This document shows, piece by piece, positions 37,076 through 48,976 of a stretch of 64,000 nucleotides of DNA (the first letter of the stretch is position 1; each line of letters opens with the position of its first letter). The notes below the pieces were generated by a model, which was not told the origin of the DNA, did no database searches, and was given only the letters and a program-made list of their open reading frames with translations. Location of the stretch: NCBI GenBank assembly GCA_013368315.1, contig JAACJM010000069.1:1-64000 (forward strand). The letters run 5' to 3'. This DNA is from Tetrapyrgos nigripes (Eukaryota > Basidiomycota > Agaricomycetes > Agaricales > Campanellaceae). A program made the translations under genes and the position numbers.

Positions 37076-38302
37076 TTAATCCGTGCGTATGATAACCTCT
37101 GTAGAAAATCTCGTCAACAATGGACATCTCAAAGAAAACTGCAGTTGTCACTCACTGAAGAATTCGTAAGACAACCAGCAAAGCGCGCTACTCGGCATCG
37201 TCGTCATAACCCGAGGCGTCAACCCTCTTCCAAAGCCTTTCAGACCGTCCTTGGCCCATATAACTCTGAAAGCATCCATCATTCCGCGCACATTTCGAAT
37301 ATCAGGATCGTGCGACGTTCCCCGTGTCTGTAACATGGTTTTGGCGACATCTAATGGTGTCGTGACAGCAGCAGCAACTGCACCTGCACCTGCACCTGCG
37401 ATGATATGCGTCGATGGGGAATATTCGTGTCTCGGGTTCATGGCGCGTTTTAAATGTTCATAGATTGTGTACTGTATGGCGTTGAAGGGTATCGAGATGG
37501 CCAGTGTGGTTGGATATGAGACATAGAAGGCTGCTAGACCTTCGTTTCGATATACCGTGCGAGCACATGTGAAGATGGAAGAAAATTCGGATTTGTGGAC
37601 TTGCATTCGTTGTTTTATTACTGTGTGGTTCTTTAGCATATTCCAGCCATATGAAAAGCAAGCTACGCACCATCAAAAGGGTTCATCAATGCATCAGCAG
37701 CAGTCGTTGCAGAAGCACCAGCGACGGCTTTTCAACAGAAAAACGAAAGAAAATCAGTAAAACGCCTACAATGAAAATCCAGCGGCTTACACGTTGCTAA
37801 CCACTGATTGCCACTCTCGTTGCCACCCAAAAGTTCTTTTACCGCTTCCAGCGTCCCGAAATGCACTGCATGAGCAGGCCCAGCTCCAAGAACGACTGAC
37901 GAAACACCTTTCCACAAAGCTCTCATACCCTCAGTCGAAGCAATGCGAGTGAACGCATTTCCGACACCACTGTATACGGCAACCGGGGATGTCGCGAACA
38001 CCTGCATTCGCGTCTGTAGAAAGTAATAAGCATAGGACGGAGGGCCTTTCGACGCGACGTGTCACTGACTTTGATGCTATCCACTGGATACATGACTGCG
38101 TGTTCCGAGATACCAGCCTAGAAAAGGTAAATGACGACATGTAGATGTATCGCGCCGAAAAAAAGTACCAGTGCACCAGCAAGCATGTTGACCTGTAGAA
38201 GGAGAAACAGATAAGGTTATGTTTACACAAAAAGTCAAGCAAAAAGCATACACCAAGACCAGCATTAGGTGAAAGACCCTCGTAGTCAATTTCGTCGTCC
38301 AT
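37076..38302 (-). CDS. MRS4: Mitoferrin, mitochondrial iron carrier (Mrs3/Mrs4)
   Basis: Inner-membrane carrier supplying iron for heme and Fe-S synthesis. Starts MDDEIDYEGLSPNAGLGV. Three tandem carrier repeats each have the P-x-D-x-x-K motif: PVDSIKTRMQ, PFDVVKQRMQVHKSEF and PLDVAKTMLQTRG. Other mitoferrin marks are ISEHAVMYP, GAGPAHAVHFGTLE and SIPFNAIQYTIYE. The last exon (37076-37098) completes SYEFFKVIIRTD. Introns are about 50-60 bp. Short exons occur near the N-terminus, one of them coding VNMLAGAL. Length is about 300 aa, as for the family. Confidence 0.93.
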
Positions 38303-38919
38303 AGTGATATCTGAGCTCTAGTCTTTGGATCAAAGAGAGGCCTGGATTGAGGGACTTGAAGAGTTCCCTTGATGGTGAGTAAAAAGGAACAGCGAAGGAA
38401 GTCGAGGAAATGTCAGACCCGCCGGGCAAGTCGCGGTCAAAGCACTCCCGAGCTGCAACTTTTATAAACTTTCCCACCGCAGTATCAGATCCTCTATATT
38501 ACACGTACTGCCTCTACAGACATTATACTACTAGGGGGAACAATTACGGTGTGTTTTGACCACAAAGGTACTCAGTCCGGCAAAAGATACGCGTTCATCG
38601 GCTGCAATCAATTTCGACGATGGTTCGGGTGCCAGTAGACTGTGGCATAACGCTGAACAAGAAAAACATGTCGAGACAACACTGGTCCATGTATTCTGGT
38701 TTCTACATCTATGCTACATCTATCACCTTCGTCAGTCTTGAGTTAACAAGCGAGAAGAAATGAATTGCTGCCCACTTCTACCATTCTACATTCAGAACTC
38801 TTTAAGCCGTTTCATTGTCCTGACTTTCTACTGCGGTCAAGCATAGCCAACCTGTCGTGCTCCTCAATGTTCCTAAGGGAAGTCTATGAGCCTACTGTCC
38901 ACGTATACTATGCATTCAC
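38303..38919. other. Intergenic, promoter of mitoferrin and 3' flank of HPT1
   Basis: 617 bp. No open frame with family resemblance. A GC-rich patch (GACCCGCCGGGCAAGTCGCGG) near 38417 lies upstream of the mitoferrin start. Confidence 0.4.
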
Positions 38920-39961
38920 TCACGTAGATTCCCAAGGATAGTCTAGCCTGAGAACAACCGGTGGTTGAGACTAAAATCGGAAAGCACGGCTAATTATGGA
39001 GAAGCAACGCTTACCAGACATCGTCGACGTCCTCACCGGCATAGTACCTATCGTTTCCGGTTTTACCATTACTTCTTGCAATGAAAATAGTTATCACATA
39101 CGGTATGTCTCGAGGCAATTCAGCCAGTTTAGGCTTCTTTTTGTTGTGAACGACAAAAATCCCGAATTTAGTAGCAGCGCGCAAAGCTTCTCGTTCCGAT
39201 TCTGGACGCGTCGAAAGCTCGGCTTCGACGTCTTTCTTGAGTTCGGATAATGCGTAGCTTTGAAAAGGGATCTGAGTCGCGTTGTTCGTGTTCTCAAGTA
39301 GTAGTAGTACTGACTGCAATGTTTTGCGCGTATCATCTACTTCATCCTGAAGCAAGTTAGCTCATAATTAGACACTGAAAAGATACACTACTCACAACAA
39401 TCAGAACACGTTTCCCCAGCAGAAGCTTTCCAGCATTCGGGCCACTGGTTATAAAGGGACATGACATGAAAATTCATCCACAAATCAAGATTCTAACAGT
39501 CTCACAGCCATTGCGTCCGGATAACTTCTTGACCAATTTGATCTTCATTACCTCCTTCGACTGGTTCATACAATGAAAGACCGATAGCTTGGATCTGAAG
39601 TGTCTTGTTCTTGGTTACTCCTCGGAGGAAGGTGCGCTACAGTGTCACAGAGGAAAAGGGATGAGGTCGATACGGATCGCAGAGAGACGTAAAACCATTA
39701 TTCACCATCACCCGAGCAGGGAAAAATCCTCTAAGATATCAGAACATGAAGATGTTGTCAAGACATAGTGTTAAAAAGGGAACTGACCCTCCTCCTGTGC
39801 TCGGGTGAGACATCTGCGACATGATGGGCAGCGAGCAAAGACACACCTATCGCCACCATCAGGTCTGGGTTAAACTCGTCACCGATTTTTGGTGTACACT
39901 CCTTGATGAGATTATGGATATTGTTGTAGGTGACATGAAGGTGTCCGACTTGGTTGGCCAT
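38920..39961 (-). CDS. HPT1: Purine phosphoribosyltransferase, Hpt1-like
   Basis: Type I PRTase of purine salvage, converting hypoxanthine/guanine (possibly xanthine) plus PRPP to nucleotide. Starts MANQVGHLHVTYNNIHNLI at 39961. Family blocks: NPDLMVAIGGGGFFPARV, IQAIGLSLYEPV, RTQWLGP, the PRPP loop VLIVDEVDDTRKTLQ, ALSELKKD, FGIFVVHNKKKP and the terminal YPWEST. The glycine run is assembled through a 7-nt exon (39788-39794) between two introns. The last exon begins after a long final intron and ends at TGA 38920-38922. The protein is shorter at the C-terminus than yeast Hpt1. Confidence 0.9.
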
Positions 39962-40114
39962 GGTCGTATGGATGGAAGTTTTTGAATTTCATGATTTGCG
40001 GAGACCCGGGACGATCACGCATGAAATTTTTCAAAAGCTGCTACAGTGCTAGTCTGTACTAGTGCGTAGATAGATTGATCTTTTAATGTACAAGAGGGTC
40101 CAAAAGTACAATGA

Positions 40115-41115
40115 TCATGTCTCCACATCCATCCTGTCTGGGGAGATACTACGGCTACGCGACTGATAAGAGGCAGCTCCAACAGAAGCTGACCTCGACC
40201 TCGATCGACTACGACTGCGAGAAACATAACGGGAGCCAGCCGGTGAAGCTGTCGGGCTGGGACTCCTTCTGTCAACGCTGACACTTCTGCTCCTGCTCCT
40301 GCTCCGACTCCTGCTTCGACTCTTGCTCCGTTCTCTATCACTGCCAGCATCACTCCGGCCTTCCAGTGCATCAAGCAATCTACTCTTCCTCGGGCCAATA
40401 TCTCCGTTCTCTTCTAGTATTTGACGTTTAGCTATGCGAGGCATGATGATATCGCAAACACGTTCCTCAGTCAACAACGAGTCTGTGAACTCGTCAAGGA
40501 AAGTGAGTCTGTACCCTCCTAAGAACGCAATGAGTTGACAACGTAGAGGCTAAGATGGTGGTCGCATACCCATGTCCCTGTACCGAAGTTTCCGGTAATC
40601 TTTTAGCAGTGGCTCGAGCAGTTCATATACTTCCACTGCTCGAAATGTCATTCTTACATAGATTGCAGCTAGAGCTCGAAGATATCTGAACGCAGGCTTC
40701 AGTAGGCAAAGACACAGAAGGGGCCAAACGCACTTGAATTCATCTGCCTGGAGATATTCTATTAAAATCTCCTTCTCCGGTTGGATTTGAAGTAGTTTGA
40801 GGAGCAAACATAGAAACTCTGTGGGTCGTTGATTGCCATAGACTCCTCCTATGCATTTCAGTTCGATGGCTTTGTCAATAAGACTTTCCGCTGAGAGGTT
40901 GTGAGCAAGATGCAAAGGATATGCCCAGAATGTCGCACCTGTAAGCGCGAAGCAGTGTTCCTTCCAGTAATTGGCTTCATAGATTCGGTTTCTTATGACC
41001 GTTTCAACTAGATACTACACCAATAAGAAAGATAACCAACTGACAATCAGAGAGATATTACCTGTGGGTTTTGACCATGGATGGCCTTGGCACCAAAGAC
41101 GGTTGTGTTTGCCAT
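40115..41115 (-). CDS. PRP38: Pre-mRNA splicing factor Prp38
   Basis: Spliceosomal B-complex protein needed for activation of the tri-snRNP. Starts MANTTVFGAKAIHGQNPQ at 41115. Domain blocks: YLVETVIRNRIYEANYWKEH, ELKCIGGVYGNQRPTEF, CLLLKLLQIQPEKEI, YLRALAAIYVRMTF and LLKDYRKLRYRDMG. The C-terminus is a strong RS domain with about ten consecutive SR dipeptides (KSRSRSRSRS...) as in animal rather than budding yeast Prp38. It is head-to-head with makorin, 50 bp between start codons. Confidence 0.95.
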
Positions 41116-41165
41116 TCTCGAGAGTGTGACTGGTCACAATCCACCCTTTGCCGACAGCTATATGG
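41116..41165. promoter_or_regulatory. 50-bp gap between PRP38 and makorin start codons
   Basis: The only space between two divergent genes. No TATA-like element seen. Promoter function is inferred from geometry. Confidence 0.4.
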
Positions 41166-43012
41166 ATGGTTGACCGACCCTCAACGTCAAAGCCCCGCGG
41201 TATCTGTCGTTATTATACTCTTCCTCGTGGTTGCTTTGCTGGAAAGCATTGCAAGTTCCTCCACGCCGACCCTGCAGTCGACGAAGGACCCAATGCCAAA
41301 TTGACCCCTTATGACCAGGCAAAGTCATGTCGTTATTATGCCCAAGGCATGTCCTTTTCCCACCAACTATACTTGTTCTGCTAATTGTCTATAGGCTTTT
41401 GTAAACGGGGAGACAAGTGCTGGTTCCTACATGTCCCGCAGACCTCTCAGCCCGAGCATGCGACTGAGGAAGACGAATTGTGTTCCATCTGTCTAGAAAA
41501 GCCGAGTATATATGGACTACTCAGTACGTATCCTCATTCAGTACTCTTGCTTCTTCTAACATCTTTACAGCTGGATGTAGCCATGTCTTCTGTATGACTG
41601 TACGCAATCAATTGAAATTCCGAGGTGTTTCGACTAACTCGATTGTTTCAGTGCCTCAAGCAATGGAGAGAGCCTGCTGCCAAATCCATGGACATGATAT
41701 ATTCTGGCGTACACAAGAAATGCCCAATGTGCCGCGTTCCTTCCAAGTTTATCGTACCCTCTTCGCTCTTTTTCAAACACGATAGTCCAAGGAAGGCTGA
41801 AATTGTCGAGGCATACAAGCGGAGCATGGCGAGGGTTCCTTGTCGGTGCGCACCTTTTGCTCTCATGTTGGCAACGCATATACTAACAAGACAGTGCAGC
41901 TACTTTACGCGATCGCTAGCCAAGGATAAAAACAATCCTCTTTGTCCATTCGGCAAAGATTGTTTCTACCAACATATCAAAGAGGACGGTACACCGCACG
42001 TCTTCACTGATGGCATTGAAGCGTCCATGAGAGTGAGACATTCGAATTCTAGTCAGTACTCTTTCTGACAGATTAATGCAGAGATATCGAACCCGCAGCC
42101 GCCATGATATTAGCAATGAAGTGTTGAATGATTTCTTCGCCACCATACGGACTCCTTATGACTTCTTCACTCGTTTACTTCAAGATGAAAGGTTGGACCA
42201 GATTCAGGCTACCATCCAAGCTGTTAGAGACAGTCTAAACCGTGTGGACCCTGGTCCCAGTCGACGGTCAGACTCACCATGGGACGGTTTCAATTGGAGA
42301 CTGGATGGACTAGCAACACCATATGAAGACATTAGCTTCGAAATGGACGTACAGGTAAGTTTACTCTCCCATCTTCTACCTTAAGGTCGGTAATTCATGA
42401 ACGCGACAGATGTTCCCAGGTCTGGTCAGCTTGAATGGGAACACGACGTTCGTTGATGATGAAGATGATGATGATTTACCGCCACTTGAAGGTCTGGTAC
42501 CTCCCAGCTCTCCGGCATTTAACACCGGCGCCGGAGCTCGACGTGAAGGAGAGGATAGGGAAGAAGAGGATAGTGCTTCCAACGCATCGATGCCAGATCT
42601 CCAATCTGTGGAGAACATCGACGATTCTGACCTTGAAATGGCGGGGCTCTGGATTACCGACGACGAGTCCGATGATGACGAGTTTGATCATCCAGATGTC
42701 GCCATTGCTGATGCGTTTGCATCAGGAGTGCTGTCGCCTCGCCCTGTGGTTGCAGAACTTGAAGTCGTAGCACTTTCACCACCAGATGTGTCTGATTCGC
42801 CCCGTTCCTCGAGCGTAGAAGTGGGTACGATGCCTAGTATGGATTCAGATAGTGGCTCCGGGGGCCTGGAGGCTTTAGAGGATATTGAAGTAATACGTCC
42901 TCCGTTTGTCACGGATGGGCGTGGAAGAGTGATAGGTGCTAGTGGCGAAAACGGGGAGGAGTCGTCTGAGGAACCCAGTCTGTGTTTGGGGAGGTACATG
43001 GAGATTGATTAA
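41166..43012 (+). CDS. Makorin-type RING E3 ubiquitin ligase with CCCH fingers
   Basis: RNA-binding E3 ligase related to MKRN1. Starts MVDRPSTSKPRGICRYYTL at 41166. Order: CCCH finger 1 (CRYYTLPRGCFAGKHCKFLH), CCCH finger 2 (CRYYAQGFCKRGDKCWFLH), a C3HC4 RING (CSICLEKPSIYGLL, CSHVFCMTCLKQW, KKCPMCRV), then a third CCCH finger (CPFGKDCFYQH). The C-terminal part is acidic and disordered. Intron 41347-41394 must be GC-AG (donor GCATGT): no GT donor keeps the finger in frame. It ends CLGRYMEID at 43012. Confidence 0.93.
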
Positions 43013-43110
43013 AGTGTAACAGGAAATGTACTATGCCCTTCTATAGGATAGTTGACTTACAGAGTCGAGTTGTGCTTCACGATACTTTTATTGCGAATAA
43101 TATGTTCTCG

Positions 43111-43124
43111 ACGCGTCGACGCGT
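43111..43124. promoter_or_regulatory. Two tandem MCB (ACGCGT) boxes upstream of RAD9
   Basis: ACGCGTCGACGCGT: two MluI cell-cycle boxes, 43111-43116 and 43119-43124, ending 42 bp before the RAD9 ATG. Such boxes are bound by MBF (Mbp1-Swi6) in fungi and drive G1/S genes. Function here is inferred. Confidence 0.6.
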
Positions 43125-43166
43125 CGCGCATCGCGTGATTTGGACTGCTCTTGCTTGTTGACCAGC

Positions 43167-45008
43167 ATGCAGGTCACCTTTGACTCTGCTGCTCTCAGAC
43201 GTAGGCCACCTTGCTCATTATCATTCGCTGTACTTACAGTCTAGTCAGCATTTACCAGAGCCCTCTTATGTCTCTCCAAATACGGCGAAGAACTAACTAT
43301 ATACGCGACCACAGACGTTCTTTCTCTTTCTTGCACCAACTCTTCTAAATCTGCCTACGGTCGGTTCCGGTATAGCAAAGAATTCTTTTCAAGGTATCGC
43401 TTGGGAGCTAGTACTGCCGATCCTGAAGGAATTGCTCCCGTCACTGGTCAATTGACGACTCGTGTTAGTACTAGTCCTGATAATGGCAAGAACTCATTTG
43501 GTCAACATATTGAAGCCTGCTTTTTCAGTCACTGCTATCCATATTGAAGCATAGAACTGTCGACTCAACTCTTGAACGATGCGAGATATCAATTGTGGAA
43601 AGCGTACAGGACCCCAACTCGAATTCCGGCAATACTGCGGAAGACGGCGAGGATGGTGTGGATGGGCTTGAGAACAAACTTGTAGTGCGTTTGCATTGTA
43701 AACATGGTTCGTCTACAGACGTCTGCCTTGTAGTCTCGTCTGACCATTCGTTACTAGGTGTCATAAAAACCCACAAACTCAATCTCAACACTCCAAACAC
43801 TCTCCTAGCACCAGGCGCCCCCGACCCTGCCAACGAATCTCTTCTTTCCATCGGTCCTCAGAAGATTAAGGACATCATTGAACATTTCCCTCTGGCCAAG
43901 GCCGCCAAGTTGGATCCACAGCTTATATGGAATTTTGAAGAAACGGAAGTAGTGGTCAGAAGCCTAGAGTCTTCATTAGGTTCTTCAGGTGCACAAGCTC
44001 TCATATGGTGTCGAGCATCACCAGTTACTGACCCAACCTTTCAGGCAGCGCACAGTTAGTTACCGAAATGACGATGACTGCAGACGAGTTTACTATATAT
44101 GACCTTTATGCCGTGCCAACTACCATTGCTTTTCATTTACGAGAATTCAATGTACGTCTCGGTTATATCCTTCACGTCCTTCCTTCTCATCTTCTTCCAC
44201 CGTCGTCTAGGCTACCATCTCATTTGCAGATGCTTCCGACCTCGACCTTCGCATTCGCTTCACTGATCCAACCGCTCCACTTTTCATCGACGTCGAGGGC
44301 GATGCCTTCGAAAGCCTCTTTGTCATATCCACCAGCCAAGTCCAAACCTCTGCTACCCAAAATAGCAAAATGCGTAGAGAAAGATCAACATCCGTCGCAT
44401 CTCTTCGAAAACGATTACGAGAAGAAACACCGGGAGGGGGAGAAACGCCTCGATTCAAGAAACCCATGAAAGTTGTCCAGCCTACTGATCGTGAATCTAT
44501 GGCGAGGGATACTTCAATGGGACCACCTCGGCATAGTAGTTTTCCTTTACCTGCTACGCCTTTACCTCCATCCTCTTCTCCACACATTGGTAGAAATGCA
44601 GTCCCTTCAAGAAATCAAAATCAAGAACCACTCTTCCTTCCTACCTCTTCACAATTATCTATCATGGACGAGAGCGCACTGAAGGAATCAGGATTGGGCA
44701 TTGAGGATATGAATCCAGACGAGTTCAATGCAATGTTAGAAGATGAGGGCGAGGAAGTGAATTATAATAGTGGAGACATTGACTCGGATAAGATTTGGTC
44801 GGAGATGCAGCTCGAATACGCAGATGCAGATTCAGCTGGTCCTGAACAGATGGTGGATGGAGGATACAATGGGACAGATGAAATAATAGCGTTGCAGCCT
44901 ACGCAGCGTCATGAAGGGGAGGAGGCTGCCAAGGTGAGCAGAACTTTGCGATATAAATCAACTACTAATCCTTGCTGCTAGACATTTTATCCGCTCTTCG
45001 AGGATTAG
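43167..45008 (+). CDS. RAD9: Checkpoint clamp subunit Rad9
   Basis: Subunit of the 9-1-1 (Rad9-Rad1-Hus1) PCNA-like clamp loaded at DNA damage. Starts MQVTFDSAALRR; next exons give LTRALLCLSKYGEELTIYAT, SAYGRFRYSKEFFSRY, and the second clamp domain with MTMTADEFTIYDLY, and ATISFADASDLDLRIRFTDP then TAPLFIDVEG. After the clamp comes the disordered tail with SP/TP phosphorylation sites and acidic C-terminus ending TFYPLFED at 45008. This is the Rad9 of the 9-1-1 clamp, not the budding-yeast adaptor Rad9. Convergent with the OYE-like gene, 64 bp apart. Confidence 0.9.
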
Positions 45009-45072
45009 AGAATTGTTCGACTTTTGCTACTTTACTGATTGGTACCATTCTGTAGAACATGTTAAAGTTCCA

Positions 45073-46980
45073 TCAAATCAATGTAAAACTATTGTATAAA
45101 GTGTACAAACCGAAGAAAGAGACAGGGACACCAAGAGCAAAAAGGAAAAGCCCCATGAATAGTCCAGGGCTTTGTTGAAGCTCGGGGGCTCTAGTCCATA
45201 TCCACATCCAAACCAACGCTTCCAGAGGACCCATCCTATAAAGGTCAGAAGCCGCTTCATTCTCCTTCATCTGCTGCCTCTTTAAGTCCTCATTTTCATT
45301 TGCACTTCTCCGAGTAGTAGCCCATACCCTCGCGGCAGCGATATACCACGCCATACCCACTCCAGCCCCTACTAGTTTAATTTTGGGTATTAAAGTCCAT
45401 AACCAACTCCAAGGCCACTGCTGGGTGAATGAAAGGGTGAGATCAGGCTCAGGGAGGGAGTGGAGAGGTGTCATATCTGAAGGCGTAGTCGGATTTATGT
45501 ATCGACCCACCCCGACATCTGACGCCTCGATCTGCCGCAAGACCGTTGGTAAACCCGGACACAGTAAAGACATTCGCCCAAAACCTAGCAGGTGTGCGTG
45601 GTCGGAGGCTAATGCGGTGTAGATGTGTTCGGGGGTCCGTAACCCGCCGGTGAGGAGGATAAGGGGTTTAGAATTGGATTTGGAATGAGATGAAGATGCA
45701 GACTGGTCCTGGGCGTCGAAGTTGTGTAGTACGGCCATAACACGAGAAGAAAAATGCGCAAAAAAAGCTTGTCGGGATGATCTAGCTTTTGAGGATATCA
45801 TGAATTCTGACGAAGAGTGAGTATCTATAATGGCCTATCTTGGGATGCAAAGACCCGAAATCTTACCAGGGTTTTCATAATCACCACCACTTATTTCTAT
45901 AAAATCCACATTCCCCCAACGGGCAATGTCGCAGATGTGACCAAGTGCAATATCTTCCTGTTCGTGCATGCGCTTGGATTCGTTTTCGTCTGACGAGCTA
46001 TAGTCGCTCGTATTGAATTTGATTCCTAGGACGAAATTTTCCCTTTTAACAGCGGCACGTATGGATAGGACGATATGACGCAGGAGACGAAGAGCATTTT
46101 CAGGAGTAGATGTAGAGTATGAATCTGTACGCTTATTTGCCTAGGGCTGATAGTAAAATGTCTGCTGGGGTGATGATAAGAAAAAGTTCGGTGGAATAAT
46201 CACCTTTGCAGAGACAAACTGAGCCAATAAATCTTTGAGACAAACTCAGTGAGCTTTTCTTGATGACTTCAGAAACAGATAGACAACTTACAGCCATGGG
46301 CCATATGTAATTGTATCCCATCGAAGCCCGCTTCCTCTGCGAGTTTAGCACCTTTGACAAACTCGTCAACTACTTGGTCGATATCGTCCTCGGTCATTGA
46401 ACGAGGTGTTTGGAACAGGATGCGGTGAACCGCTTCGGATATGAGGCTAGGTTCTGTTTCGCTTCAAGTTAGACAAGCCAGGTGCTCATTCTACACCATA
46501 CTTACTTACCTTTCGACGTAGACCCAACTCGAATAGCACTAGGCGCAAGAGGAGAAACAAACGGTGCTCTTCCACCAAGGAAATTAGAAGATTGACGTCC
46601 TGCGTGGTTTAGTTGCATTATCGCTAATGTGCCGATCGCGTTGTTGCTCTTGCTTTTAGCTTTGTTCTTCTCTCCGTGTATACAATTCGCCAGCTCTTTC
46701 CAAGGTTCTAGTGTTTCTTTGGAAATACACCTTGGAACAACCATGTCTCTTCCAAGAGATAAATGCCTATCTGATACTTGAACATTTCCAGTTATGATCA
46801 TACCCCAACCGTGTTTTGCCCAGGTGGAATAGAGGTTAAAATGGTATGGATTGGGTGGACCGCCGAGAAAAGTAGCAAGGTGTTCGTACATTGCTGCCTG
46901 GAGTACCTTAACTACAATAAAGTAGCTCATATACAGGAAGGCTTACCTTGACAAGACGGTTTGAAATGACGCGCTGACAT
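45073..46980 (-). CDS. NADH:flavin oxidoreductase (old yellow enzyme family) with C-terminal membrane segment
   Basis: FMN-dependent ene-reductase family TIM barrel. Starts MSARHFKPSCQVKVLQAAMY at 46980 (exon 1 then intron). Blocks: PPNPYHFNLYSTWAKHGWGM, ITGNVQVSDRHLS, IMQLNHAGRQSS, the barrel GFDGIQLHMAHG, FVLGIKFN, FIEISGGDYENPEF and ILLTGGLRTPEHI. After the barrel come two hydrophobic segments (WSWLWTLIPKIKLVGAGVG, and LFLFALGVPVSFFGLYTLY at the very end), so it is probably membrane-anchored. Substrate unknown. Head-to-head with NBP35, 100 bp between starts. Confidence 0.9.
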
Positions 46981-47080
46981 GGTAAAGTAATTGGTTCAAA
47001 CACTGACTGTTCGGAAATCATGAGGGAAAAGGACGAGAAGCATAATTTTGCCTGCCGGAATACTTTTGCTTAGTACTACC

Positions 47081-48212
47081 ATGATCGCAGTCCAGTCTAC
47101 GCCTCAAGTCCCCAATCCTCTCACAGTTCCTTCCAATGCTCCAGAACATTGTCCTGTAGGACTCTCTCCTTCAATGTCCTCGAAAATATCTGACCAAAAT
47201 TACAGGGAACCGAATCCGAATTGGCAGGAAAAGCAGCTGCTTGCGAAGGATGTGCCAATCAAGAAATATGCGCATCTGATACGCCCAAAGGTCCAGATCC
47301 TTCTCTTCCATTCATAAAACAACGTATGGAGACTGTCAAGCGTAAAATCCTCGTTCTGTCTGGTAAAGGAGGAGTGGGCAAGTCAACATTTACCGCGCAG
47401 CTAGGATGGGCTTTTGCAGCAGATGAGTCAATCCAGGTGCGTGTCTTTTGCTCTGTATGGAGCCAGAGACAACTGAGTTGTTGCAAACAGACAGGAATTA
47501 TGGACGTGGATATTTGTGGACCTTCTATTCCGACTATCTTGGGAATTGCTTCAGAACAAGTCCATTCTTCTTCTTCTGGCTGGTCACCTGTCTACGTACA
47601 AGATAACCTAGGTGTCATGTCCGTCGGCTTCATGCTTCCATCCTCCAACGACGCAGTGATGTGGAGAGGCCCCAAGAAGAACGGTCTAATATCCCAGTTC
47701 CTTAAGGATGTCGACTGGGGCGAATTGGATTATCTGGTCGTCGATACTCCTCCCGGCACATCAGACGAACATCTCAGTATTGTTCAATTTCTCAAAGAGA
47801 GCGGGATAGACGGAGCAGTTTTGATAACTACACCTCAAGAAGTTGCTCTGCAGGATGTACATCGGGAGATTGATTTTTGTAAGAAGGTTGGGATTAGGAT
47901 ACTGGGAATTGTGGAGAACATGTCTGGGTTTGTGTGCCCGTCGTGTAAGAATGAGTCGCAGATTTTCAAACCTACAACGGGAGGTGCGAAGAGGTTGGCG
48001 GAAGAGACGGGGATAGAGTTGTTGGGCTCGGTTCCACTTGATCCACGGATAGGCAAGAGTGCGGACTATGGGGTTAGCTTTTTGGATGAGTATCCGGATA
48101 GTCCTGCTACCACTGCGTATCTGAATATTATTGATCGTATGTCTTACCTTTCTCTTCTCGTCGGTGTACTGACAGACTTTTTGCAGGTATCAAGGAGGTT
48201 TTAGGAGACTAG
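47081..48212 (+). CDS. NBP35: Cytosolic Fe-S cluster assembly scaffold Nbp35
   Basis: P-loop ATPase scaffold that, with Cfd1, builds 4Fe-4S clusters for cytosolic and nuclear proteins. Starts [19 protein letters not shown]. The N-terminal ferredoxin-like cysteines C-x13-C-x2-C-x5-C are split by an intron after HCP and resume with [10 protein letters not shown]. The deviant Walker [21 protein letters not shown], Walker [14 protein letters not shown] and the cluster-bridging CPSC motif ([11 protein letters not shown]) are present. The last exon encodes IKEVLGD, stop at 48210-48212. Length is about 330 aa. Confidence 0.96.
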
Positions 48213-48288
48213 GGACTTTATCACTAGACATGTATCGATAGATAGAATGTATCCATTCATTGTGTTCTGTAAACTCTAAGTAATAGCA

Positions 48289-48976
48289 TTAATCATCGAG
48301 AGGCGGTAATGCATCTCCGGCAACTTTCTCTCCCAAGGCAACCTTTTTGAACAGCTCGTATGCTCTATCCAGGTCGTCGTTGACAATGACGATATCGTGA
48401 ACGTTGGGTTCTTTAGCGAATGCGATCTCTTTCAGAGCAGTTGCCAGTCTCTTCTTTACAGATCCCTCTGTCTCTGTACCGCGTTGTGTGAGGCGTTCGC
48501 GTAGAGAACTTAGTGAAGGAGGAGAGATAAAGCAGTATACAGGATTCAAGTTGGTTGCTTTTATTTGGCGAACACCCTATGGGTATGCTCGAGGAAAGAC
48601 AGTGTACGATTACAGAAAAACATACCTGGGCTTCAATGTCAAGGATGCAACGTCTACCCTGTTGCTCTACTTCGCGAACGGTCTGAAAGCTGGTTCCATA
48701 AAAGTTTCCTGAGAACTCTGCATGCTCGATGAATGCGCCTTCTCCGAGAAGCTGGAGAAAGCGGTCGCGGGCGACAAAATGGTACTGCTTCCCATCGATC
48801 TCTCCTGGCCTGGGTGCACGAGTTGTATCTGAAGAAATATGAGAAAATTCGATACAGAATGATATCGACTCACGAGAGACACTGAAACCAAACTTGTCTG
48901 GGTACTCGGCGAAGAGACGTTGGAGAAGAGTGCTCTTCCCGACACCCGAAGGACCGGACAGTACTAAGGGACGCAT
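48289..48976 (-). CDS. GUK1: Guanylate kinase
   Basis: Converts GMP to GDP with ATP. Starts [20 protein letters not shown] (P-loop) at 48976. Then [32 protein letters not shown] (GMP-binding Tyr/Ser region), [17 protein letters not shown], the lid region [17 protein letters not shown] and C-terminal [13 protein letters not shown]. Three or four short introns. Length is about 200 aa, normal. Convergent with NBP35 (76 bp apart). Confidence 0.95.

Noticed and set aside
40220..40340. Tandem DNA repeat at 40.2-40.3 kb
   Set aside because: It is the SR-dipeptide coding run of PRP38, not an independent repeat.
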